From Arion vulgaris (taxonomy: Eukaryota; Mollusca; Gastropoda; Stylommatophora; Arionidae), in assembly GCA_020796225.1 (NCBI GenBank), contig CM036753.1, positions 70,795,865-70,859,864 on the forward strand: a stretch of DNA of 64,000 nt. Direction: 5' to 3'. Under the pieces are notes generated by a model. The model saw nothing but the letters and a program-made list of their open reading frames with translations, was not told where the DNA came from and did no database searches. Both the position numbers and the translations under genes were made by a program. Shown piece after piece: positions 1 through 12,100 of this stretch. Every line of letters begins with the position of its first letter. Within the stretch, counting starts at the first letter, position 1.

Positions 1-145
1 TTAGTTCTGTCACCAACTCCACAATAAACCAATGACAAAACAAACAAAAAACAAGGCAATAAATAAATAAAACACAGCATTCATATATTTTGAAATATTT
101 TGTTTTTTCTGGAAGGGGGAGAGTTGAAAAGAGGTGACAACCTAC

Positions 146-198
146 CTGAAATAAGTATTTCTTTGTGGCCCCAATAAAACTTTTGCTTGTGGTCACCT
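146..198 (-). CDS. ACLY: ACLY exon 15, last exon inside the window
   Basis: 53 nt, [18 protein letters not shown], matching human [17 protein letters not shown]. Acceptor tgcag after a pyrimidine tract, donor gtaggt. The next exon should encode FKNMADAM-like sequence but lies beyond position 1. Confidence 0.95.
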
Positions 199-3100
199 CT
201 GCAAAAGAATCAAAATGTACAAATGACAATTTATTTCCTCTGTCAGCCATCAACACACAGCATAAGCAGATTTATGTACATGTATTTCGATCGAATAACA
301 TAGCAACACACAGGCGATGACATAATATAACCAATGTCCATGTTTCTTCTACTTTTTCAGTAGTTATGGATTATGGTTTTGGCTTCTCTGTAGGACAGTG
401 GGTGACTTGGCTGAGTTGCTCCACTCTGCCACCAGCTGTGGACAGGGAAATTAACCCTCTAATTTCATGTAATTTCACAGTAATAGGGCATCCAACGAAG
501 GGTAACAAGTATTTGATTATTATTATTATTTTTTTTTCGATCCAGAAGCGCTTGAGCTTTCAGCTCTTCGGCTTGGTGCTATGGACATCGCAACCCTTCG
601 GTTCGGTGCCACGAACACCGTGAATCTGGGGAACCTGTGGCTTTTCTGCCAGTCCGGGGAATTGAACCCACACTCACAGAGGACTAGTCACCCGTAGTCC
701 AGCGCGCTGCGATCACGCTGGGCAGGCGGGCATTTTAAAATATTATAAAGCTCTAATCGAATTTCATGCAGCATGAGTTCATTTCTGATGTTCTGTATGG
801 ATTCTAGTAGTAATCTGGTCAGTAAATATAGTTATCTTGACTGGTACTTGCTGTTCTGATCCTGCAACGATTGTGCAATTCTTCTTCTTCTTCAGCGATC
901 TCTGGTCATGCACTTAATTTACTGTGGACCACAAACTGGGCAGTCAGCTTCAGGTCTGTCAGGTTTCCCAAAACTTAGTTTTCAGGTCGACTGGGTGTGG
1001 CCACATGTTGCCTCTCAGCTCACACAGGAGAGGACAGTCTTGTAGGATATGCTCTGGTGTCTGTTCCGCCTACTGACACTGGCAGAGAGCTGTTTGACTT
1101 ATTCCTAGTCTATATAAGTGTTTGTTGAGTCTGCAGTGTCCTGTGCGTAGTCGAAATATAATGACCTGGTCTGTTCTGCTTAGGTCTTTGAGGAGTCTTT
1201 TCCATAATCATATCCAGTGTTTGTCTTCCAGTCTACTGCATATTTTATCTGTATGAGGGTTTTAACCTCTTTAAAAGACAAGGGTTGGTAAATTTGCTCT
1301 TTGGCACTGCCCTCCTTAGATAAGACATCGGCACTCTCATTGCCTGCAATGACACAGTGAGATGGAATCCACTGCAAGTGAATTTCTGCCTTTTCTGAAA
1401 ACTGAGCAAGTTCTCTTTTTAGAATTTGTACTGTGCTGTCAGCGGATTTAGCCTCCAGGGCTTGTATAGCTGACAGTGAGTCTGTGAGAAATACCATCTT
1501 GCCTCCAGGTGCTTGCAGCTTATTCATGTGCTGTGCTGCCATCAGAATGGCTAAGAGTTCTGCTTTGTAATTGGAACATATTCTTCCAGTAGGGGCCGCT
1601 AGAGACACAGTAGTAGCATCTGGGTGCCTAATGTACACTCCTGCTCCACCATTCATGGTTGCCTCCATTGCCGATCCATCTGTGTAAATTCTTATCCAGC
1701 TGTCTTCTGGAAACATGTAATGGAGATGTTCCATTGTAGTTGCTTTCTTCACTAGATTAGGCTCTGCATCTTTGCTTAACAATTTAGGGATGGAGGTTGA
1801 GAAGTTTAGTGCTGCTGAGTCTGGTTCCCAGTGATCAAAAAGTAATTCTTCAGGTATGGAATTATGATTTAGTAGTTTCAAGTATGACTTTCCTATTTCT
1901 TTTGCTTTGTGGTTTAGACTTGTATACTTTAGTCTGTTCTTTGTTCTAGTCACCATTTTTTCATGCAGTGGATGGTGAGGCATCCTTTTGATCCTTTCAG
2001 TCTGTAGAATGATTGTGCAATTCAAACCATACCATTTTCAGCAACTAAAATTATAATTGTTTTTTCTTTTTCTCTCCTTCCATTGCACCTTAGTAAGATA
2101 TTGGGGTGGAAATATAAGGATCTTCTGTGTGTCTTGTATAATGCGCTTTATAAGTTGGTATTCATTTCTCAAGTTGTTCTTGATGCTATCCCTCAATCTT
2201 TTGTGTGGTCTTCCTCTTGCTTTGTATTCATTATATTTCTTACTTATAATTACTTGTCAAGATTCTTATCCATCAAGTTTTCCTTGACCAGAGACTAATT
2301 AAGTAATAAATGATCATGACACCTGGTGGCATCTTTAGTACAGCCACCAACTTCAATCTCCAACACATTTGATCTACAGCTATAATTTGCAAAATATTTA
2401 AGGCTGTTTAGTGATTTTCAGTTGCCACAATACTCGCATCAAGTCAATCTTTCTTTTGTTTTCCCCTCTGGGGTTCATAGCAAGATAATTCTGATATCAG
2501 GATCGCCTTTAAAGACATGGTCAAATCAATATCAGCATCCGTTATTAAGATGTGCATGCCGTTTTGGTTGCTTTGAGACAGCAGACTAGTTGATCATTTT
2601 GTTCGCCCAGAACATTATATCAATTTTGACATGTCTTTCATCTGTCATTCTCCAACATCCAGCTCCATATACAAGTATCAATAGTGCATAGCTTGAATAT
2701 TTTCTCGAACATTTTACCGTAGAGAAAATGTCTTCAAATAATATACAAGACGTGAAAGGATGATTAACAAACATGCATATTGCAATGCAGCAAATAACAA
2801 CCCTGGTTCATAATCAACTACTCAAAGGAAACTTACGTAAAAGGGTAGATCATTGCAACAACCGAAGGCTTGCTCCGTGAACACACATAATCAAAGTCCA
2901 GCATGCCTTGAACTGCCCGCTGTTGCATGCCCCACACAATGCACTCTGTATCTTTGGTGAAAAGATTTATGTCTCCCAAGCTGGAGGTCAGACCATTCTG
3001 CTGAGTTGAACTAGCATTAACGATTTCAATGGAATCTAATTTGTCTTGAGATCCTCGTCGACTGGAACTAGGAGAAGGCTAACAACAAATGAATTAAAAA

Positions 3101-6100
3101 AATGTATATAACAAAATATCAAAACATATTCAAAACTAATTAATTATTTAACTCATGTTATAGCATTTAGGACAGACCAATAAGTGATCAGTCTCTCCCA
3201 GCAGATGTGTAGGGTGTGTATTTTGATAGTTCCTGTGGCTCGATGGTTCAACACTCCTCATTCTGCCACTCAGGAAAACAATATTTTTCTTGTACACCGC
3301 TGGACAGATATAATATCAATTTTAGTGTTTTCATCCAGCAGGGGGTCATCAGAACACCGAAGGGCATCTTCCCTATCAATTTTTAACTTCCCAATGATAC
3401 TGATACAAGCCTGTCCGCTCTCTCATTGTTATGAAAACCATGTGTCCAGGGCAGTAGATCCCAGTAAGTCTCTAGAGGTTGGACACCTTGATAAAAGACA
3501 TCCAATCATACCACAACCAGCCATTTTGGAACTTTCGGAGCATAGATTGAGAGTCAGACACAATAATGACCCCAGTCATTGTGGTGCCATGGAGCCATTG
3601 TAGGCTAGGAGTAATGTCCTCAACCTACATAATCATCCTGTATGCTCCATTCTACTTTGAAATGGCCCTACCATATGTGCTAGCTAATAAACCTCTGCTA
3701 GAGTGTTGCTTCCCCATCTTTATCCAGCTTTCTATGTCATAGATGACTCTTGACAAGATCAGTTTATGTTTCATGCCTACATTGTCTCAGTCTTTCCAAC
3801 TACCAATGAAGACTACATATCATCATTTTAGTTACCTTGGTTTTCTTTCAAGATAGAGCTTATAGCAGGTTTTACTCATTTGATGTATCCATCATTGGAC
3901 ACATGGGGTATTTCATAATAAACACTAGTAACCACATTGTGCCAGTAAAACACAGCTATTAGATCAGTGCTTATACTTCCAGTATGAAACTGATTTAGTT
4001 TGTAACTGCGATGCTCCCCATTTTAGGTTGCCCCATTATCAATCACTCAAGGGATGTGCATGGTTGAGGTTACTGCTATATGTATGTCAGTAATACAAGA
4101 TATATTTTTGTATATAATTATTATATTTATTTCTTGAGGAGTGTGGGTGGTTGTTAACATTTTACAACTCTCCCACTGTTTTATGTTGTTCCTTCTATTA
4201 TTCCAGTCACAACAACACCATCAAATTTTAATGAATCATAATCGGCAGCAGTTAAGTCTGACTGTACTTGACTGAATTGCTGTTCAAAGTTACAAAAAAG
4301 TTTTTAATTTATTTTCTTTCTTTGAAACAATATTCCTTCTCAAATGTGTATTTGGGATAATTCTTCTACATTATACATTCAGAATTTGTTAAAGGTTTCA
4401 TTTGCACATAACATTTGTGGGTTGTGGGTATGTTTGCAAAGTACAATTCTTTCTATTCTAATGAGTCAGTGTCATATTGTAGTTGCTAATTATTCATGTA
4501 AACATAAGCTCTAAATTTCACACAATATCGCACAGGTTTGTGAGCTCCCATCCCAGAGAAAAATAGTACAGACAGTGATGTGCTAAATCATATAATAAAA
4601 CACGGAAACACACAAAAATGGAATAACTGTATAGTACATGATTGTATTCCTAAATAAATGTGAAATATAAAAAATCATCATCATAAATGAAAGTCATCTA
4701 CCTGTATATTAATGAGGCATAATTTGAAAACCAAACAATGTATAACTGAGAGCAGAGTAGCGCAGTTGTTAGTGAACTTGCTTCTTAAACTAGTGGGTGT
4801 GGAATATTTTTCTGAATGTGATGGCTCTCAGGTTTACCAAGCATCAATTGGGTATCACCACTACTGCCTTGTAGTTTGACTGGGAGACAATCAAAGTCTA
4901 GCAGAGTAAACCATACACAAAACTGGACGGCAGGCAAACCAAGTAGTCCAAAAAGACTGGTAACCTGGGCAGATTGCGCTCAACAACCTGAAAGGAAAGG
5001 TTGTCTAAGGGTAGCTACCCTAAAGAAAATAGCAACCTGCTGCCTTGCAGGTGTTCATGGACAGCCCAAGGCTGACAGAGAGAGAACCAGTAAACGCTGG
5101 TTAAACCGGACACATCGCCGAAGGATAAGCACCAGAGCTCCAAATTTCGCTGAAGATGCGATGAATCACACCCATGCTAAGACTGCATGAATCAAGATTT
5201 CCACATGAATAAGAATTTATGAGGAAATCTGGTACATCGGTCTGGGCGATGATCGCAAGAGAGAAAATTGGATATCAGGAAAAGCACTGTGAAGTAAAGG
5301 CGACAAGCTTGATGTTAACCACATCACCCATCATATGCCAACGGTCAATAAAAAAAATGGGTCTAACAATGTATTATCCAATTGAGGTACGAAAATGGTT
5401 CCTATACTTTTAAACAATGTATAATTACTGGACCAATAAACATAGAAATGTTTGCACATAAAATAAAACCAATAACCAAAATTATTGCTATAAAAGTTAA
5501 TATTCCCCTTCTGTGACACATTTATATATCTTGTATAGCTACATAGCTACCAGCTAATGTAAGGGAATTTGGTATAATGCTGAAATATTTACATATATTT
5601 ATGAGGGTTTGCAATAAAGACTATCAGTGATGATTGATCTGAAGGACCAACACAAGAGTGAAATTTTTTACTATTTGATAAATGGGAAGTCAATTCATGC
5701 ATTGTGAACAGTGTGCCAAATAATCTCTAACATTGCAGCTCAACTGTACTTATGCCCATTGGCTAAAATCACAAAAAATTATTCTACAGCAAATGCAGAA
5801 GAGGAAAATATAATTTTTTTTAAATGAAGAAAAATTGTATGTAAATGATTACAAAATAATGCCTCATATGAATCTAAAACATAAAAGTTAGCAAATGCAG
5901 TGACAAATAAACTAATCGAGCTCTGCACCTGTCACATTTTTTCCACACGTATGCTCTGCTCATAAAACTTGTTTTTGTTTTTTTTACAACTATGTGACAT
6001 TTTATATTAAGATGCATTAATATAATGTTAAAAATCAATTCCCCCACATTAACACACTATTGCTCCGTTTAATAACATTTTAATTGCCATCCATACACTG

Positions 6101-9100
6101 AATAGTTAAACACTTTCAGAGACTTGTTTTAAGTATAAAGTGCAGTGATAAACTAGAACTTGAAGCAGTCATAAAACATTAAATTTGATAAGGACAAAGA
6201 AACATTAAATTTGATACGGACAAAGAAACATTAAATTTGATAAGGACAAAGAAACATTAAATTTGATAAGGACATAGAACTTGATATGGACAAATAACAT
6301 TAAATTTGACAAGACCAAAGTACAAATATATGTTACAGATCTTTCTACTGAATATTTCATCCCAATAATTAATTGTTACACATAAAAATGCAGCCAACTC
6401 TAGATTATAGCTTTTGGTGGAGAAGGAGTTCATGGATAAATACAAAACTGATTTTTTTTAAATGAATTAAATTATGGGATTTCTTCTCTTTCAGGTCATT
6501 GGTGATTCTAGATGAACATGCTTGATCAGCCTTTTCAAGGTTCAGGGGTAGTAAGAACATGAGAATAGATCTGAAAGCTGCTTGGTCATATGCTGTTTTT
6601 GCCTGCAAACTCAGATTTCTTTCTTTCTCTTTCTTTTCTCCAATCCTGTTTTGCCGTACAGCATCAGGTCAAGTAGAGGTTTCAAAAACGGGCCTTTGTG
6701 TGCGCTCCTTAGTGTCTTTCGTCACCTCTTTTATCTCTGAGGTCCATCTTTTGCATGGCCGGACTTTTGCTTTGTACCCATTGTATCGAAGCAGCATTGC
6801 TCTTTGAGGTGCACTGTCTGTTGGTAATCTGCTTATGTTGTTGAACCATTTAATTTGTTGTTTCTTGATGAAGTCCAGTACTGATGTTGTACCCACTTTT
6901 TTGTTATCTCTGTCGTGACTAGTTTTCTTGTCATCGTTCAGGTTTGGCACTGGTAGCATAATGTTGGGAGAAAGATTGCGTTGAACATTGCTCTTTTGTG
7001 TTCATGGTGACATGTTTGCATTTTAAAATTGGTGCCATTTGTCCTATCATTTGATTTGTTATATCTGTGTTGAATTTCATTAGTTATTCTTCCATTTGCT
7101 GAAAAATACTCCCAGGTATGTAAAGTCTTTACTTGTTTTAATGGGTGATTGTCGATGTAGATATCAGTAGCGCTTTCCTCTTTGGCGAATGTCATTACTT
7201 CAGTTTTGTCAAAGTTTATACCCAGATTTATCCTCCTTGATGTGTTGTTACACATTCTTTCTTTTTGTCAGATTTAGTGAAAATATGATATATAACTGAT
7301 CTACTGTAAACTCCAAATTTTGCCACAAAAATGTAAGAAATAAAATTTTAATAAAGAAATTTAGACAACTGTGTCATGGCTTGCCCAAACAACCATATAA
7401 GTACATACAACCATACTCCGAAAGTTGCATAATGATAAATGCAGACACAAATTTGCTGCTAATAAAATAGATAGATTGTTATCAGGGATCTGTCAGCAGT
7501 GAAACATTTTCATGGCTTGTAAAATAATGGTCATGAAAATAGTGTAATGTGCCATGGTCGAGTCGCAAACCAGTCTCATTCTCCCCTACTAAATAAATGA
7601 GAGTTGAATGCAGAATTACAGAGAGTAGAACTAAAATCAAACATACATAAATAACACAGTGTAAACACATGCAGTTATTTTGTTTTCCAAACTAGGAACT
7701 TAATATTGACAACACAATTATAACAAATGTACAATTAACTTTATAAACATTATATCAGTTTCATGTTGAGTGTTTTACACAATTTACCAGTTGTAGGAAA
7801 TGAAAGTAAGGTGGAGTTTTGTCTCGTTCAAGAGTTTTTAAGAAGTGGAAGAACTGGTAGATAGACACACCCACTCTGAAGAAATAACTGAACACTGTAA
7901 CAATATATGCGCTTAACTGAAATTTTAAAGGCAAGAGAAACTAAGAAAACCTGACAAAGAACAACAGCTAAAGAAGACAGCCATGAATAGTAATAGAAAG
8001 AAGGTGACAGTCACAGCTATGGAGAACCACGACTAAGTTAAGTCACTTAAAGTCTACAGCATTGCAAAATTATTTGACAATGAGGTGATGATGGCAATGA
8101 GGTGATGATGGCAATGAGGTGAAAAGTCCCACTGAGAATTCTGTAAGAGTTTCTGCTTTTACTTGGCATGTGAGTAATGAGGAGTGTAGTTTCATCAGTT
8201 CAGAGTCTGCTTCTAGCTGGGATTGTCCATTGCAAACTCATCCCAGTTTATGTATTCATTGAAGTCTATACATACATCCTTGTATAGATGAGAGACCCTA
8301 CCGTTAGTTTTCCAGAAAACAGTTCTTCCACAAGATATCATTAGTGATTTGACTGTCCTGATACTTTGAGTGGCATAAGTGCATAACTCAGTACATGTGG
8401 TACTTAATGTGGGGTGGGCATTTATGCCACTAACATCCTATCAGTAATAAATTTGTGCCCTATTGAACAACAAACACTCCCCCTCTTCCTCCAGCAATCA
8501 AGAGTTTGATAAGGACATTCCAAATCTATAACAATGGCTTTGATACAGAAACTACAATGAAATACTAAAGTTACATTATAAGCAAGTTTCAACAATAAAT
8601 TCCATTAGATATGCTGAATTGAAAAAAATTTGCACAAATGTTGGTGATAAGTTGCAACCATATGCTCCACTGAGAACGAAAATGAAGTACTACTAGATTA
8701 CATATATCAATAAATTAAATTAACCATAAAGAAGATGTTTTGAAGGATTAATTTCTCCTCACATATAATGATATAATGCATGCATTACTCACAATCATCC
8801 AACAACATATAAAAGCAGGAATGCATATTTTGTAAACTTGTAATTTCTCCATGAACTTAAAAAGTATGATACGATTACATACATATTAACTCTTTCCACG
8901 CTTTAAGCCGCACACTGCGCCGCGGAGGAAGTCCGTTGCACGCTTTAAGCCATACACTGCTCCATAGAGTTGCTTCCCTTGTAAAAAGTCTTTCTAGTTT
9001 TACTTCTATTTTACTTATAGTACTTTTTAACCTTGTTATTCTATTGAGTTGTCCAGTTTTATTCAATTTAGTATATAATAATATATATATGTTTATTTAT

Positions 9101-12100
9101 TGACGAGTAGTTGGGATAGTAATTCCCAAAAAATTTTTTTTTTACTTCCTTGAATTAACTGCTTAAAAATTGAGGAAATAAATGGGCGTGGAAAGAGTTA
9201 ATCACAATGCAACATGTAAAACTACTTTTAGGACAATCTTACAGTTGGAAATGAAAATCGTAGTATATCCTTTACAGGACTTAGCCATCAACCACAGAAA
9301 ACGAATCTTTGATTTTCTAGGCACCAATTATACGTTCAGTAGTTTGCTATTGCTTTCTGAACGGTGAGGTCTATTTTTACAGTTCTTAAAAATCCAAGGG
9401 AACTAATTTGTTTACAAATTTGCCCACAGCAGAGTTTGAAGCAGGTACGCTTGGGTTGTGATCGAGCTCACTACCGCTTAAGCTACATATGCTCACAATC
9501 TTACAGTTGTTTAAGGATGATACAATTAAATATGTCTGTTCTTTCATCAACAGTAGATATAAACTATAAATGGGCAAGCAAAATACTACACGAAGCATTA
9601 CAGTAATTTGAAATATACAAGCTAACAATTAAAATTTGTTGCGGTTATCAAAGTCAAACAAATGACTTAGCATGCAAACAAGATAAAATGATCAGAAATT
9701 AATACAACAGATTTTTATTCTACATATATTACAGCATATGAATATAAAATTGAATATACTATCCAAATAATTGTCTCAATAAAATTACCTGCCGTCCCTG
9801 CAACAAGTGAGAAAAACAAAATATGCAATTTAATCATTTAAAGGTCACACAAATAAAGGTTAGTAAACATTTCCACTAATAAATATCACACAAAGTAGAC
9901 TATTTTAGCATTTTTGTAATAGTTTAGATAAATTTATTGCATCCATTTTCATATCTCGTCGATCTACAAACAGTCTGAGTGTATTGTAGACACATGATGT
10001 GACATATTGTATTAAACATATACGTTTGTGCGTATATTTATTTATCTTCGTTCACTGTAAGCTAACCACATTAATGACTCACATAGGTAAAATCAGCTCT
10101 AGGTTAGTATGACCATGAGACAAAACACTAATAGGGCAACATCTTGTTTAGGAAGATGGACTACCCTAGGTCAGTTATTTATTTATCAATGTTATTTTTT
10201 ACCCTTCTAAAATTTTTTCGGAGGGAGAACTCAAATTTAAAAAGCATGCAGAAATCAGATGTGCTGGCCTACAGACATGTAGGTGCATAACTGGCATATC
10301 AAACTCACACTCTCTCTCGCGCGATCACCGCCCAGACCTCCCCATAAATTCTATTCATGTGGAAATCTGATCCATGCAGCCGTAGCATTGGTGTGTTTTA
10401 CATCACATCTTCAGCACCATTTGGAGCTCTGGTGCTTATCCTTCAGTGATGTGTCCGGTTTCAGCCAGCGTTTACTCGGTTCACTCTCCATTCTGTAGCC
10501 ATCTGGTGTTTTTATGGTGTGGGGTAGCTAGCCCCACACCCAACCTCCTTAGTCGCCTCTTACGACATGCGTGGCAGGTAACAGTGGTTCTATTCTTTAC
10601 ACCCCAATTTGGGCACCAATAACCACTCGGGCACAAACTCACAATCTGAGGGTGCCATCACATGCCAACCACAAAGTGTGGTTTAACAAAAGTTTTGTGT
10701 AGAGCGAACAAAGAAGAAGTCTGTGTCTTCACGATTTCCCTTGTCAACATCTAAAGAATGATAAAACACCACTCTGTGCAATAGTGTCCAAGACACTAGT
10801 TACAGCAAGCGGATAAAAAAAACGTTCGCAGGAGAAAGTGCTGCTGCCTTGATAAACTAATTGGTTGTACCATAATTGTATGGTTGTGACAAATTCTGTA
10901 AATGTTTGCTGTTTCAGTACTACAGCCTGGAAAGCAATCAGTGAAAATGTCTAATTCCTAGGGAAGATGCAAACAATAGGTCCCATCAGTCCTGTCTTGA
11001 AACTGAAATATGTGACATACAGTGAACTAGCCGATTCTGTCAGTGTTGCAGTTGTCAGGATCTCTGCGCATTGTCCACGGTTTCAGTTCTTCACCCAGAA
11101 AAATAATAAGAGTGACAGCTCCTAATTCTTTAGGGGAGGCAAAACTGAGAAGCATGTTCTTTATCTGGAAGGTTCGCCCGCCTGCCCAGCGCGCTGGACT
11201 ACGGGTGATAAGTCCTCTGTGAGTGTGGTTCAACTCCGCGGACTGGCAGAAAAGCCACAGATACCCCAGATTTACAGTGTTCGTGGCACCGAACTGAAGG
11301 GTTACGATGTGCATGACACCGGCGAAGAGCTTTCAGCTCAAGTGCTTCTGGATCGAAAAAAAATCTGGAAGGTTGCACTGTTGCAAAAACCGGTGCAACA
11401 TGACATGTTCTTTGCTCAGATTATATATAAGCTGTAAGGAATGGAAGTTTTTTTTTTATTTACCTAAGAAGTATCTATAGAAGTGTCAATAATCTAGCAG
11501 CATTCTGGCTACAACCCATTGGAACAATACTATATAACAGTATCTACAGGGTGTTCAACATAAAAGCAGTCTGTGAATGGAGCTAATCTGGCATATATGT
11601 ATGAAAATGAGAAGGTTCAGTTATGACGTAGCATATGTCAAGGTTGTGTGACGGTATGTAATTGTAGTGCGGAAAGGGGCGATGAACAAATGTGACGTAG
11701 GACAAGCTAGTCAGAACCGGTTTAAATAGTAAATAGACAACGTGATAGGTTATCTGGAAACTTTTGATTTGTCAATGGGGCTGCAATTATCTTGAACACC
11801 CTGTATAATCGCTAGCATGATGTTATTTTGTATCATATATCTGTCATCGGACGTCTTACTTTGCATTATTCTGTGCTCAACATTCAAAGAAGTGATGGCC
11901 ATCAGATACATGATGTGTTGTGGTTTAATTCCATTTAAGTGGTTGTTAGTGGTATATGCTGGGTTCTGGGTCAAACAATAGTACTCGGATATTATCTTGA
12001 AATGTAAATTTAGGAAAAGCTATTCACAAACCACACACATCGAACGATATAAATTTGGATCTTCACTAGAAGTTCATTCTTTTTTTTTTTTATGTGTGGT

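Larger units (their letters stand above)
199..2836 (-). other. ACLY intron 14
   Basis: 2.6 kb containing a tRNA-derived SINE (528-730) and a LINE RNase H fragment (880-2025). From 2030 to 2830 I recognise nothing. Confidence 0.9.
3079..9788 (-). other. ACLY intron 13
   Basis: 6.7 kb. Contains a family D LINE-tail repeat (3180-3600), a tRNA-like and family C repeat pair (4740-5215), a 26-bp tandem array (6174-6321), a LINE reverse-transcriptase fragment (6640-7260), a 17-bp tandem (8078-8121), a TTAA MITE (8886-9201) and family E repeat (9252-9450). The stretches 3610-4730, 5220-6170, 7260-8070 and 8125-8880 show nothing I recognise. Confidence 0.85.

Noticed and set aside
3184..3603. 139-codon ORF as a gene
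   Set aside because: Runs antisense through a family D LINE-tail repeat found at four other places.
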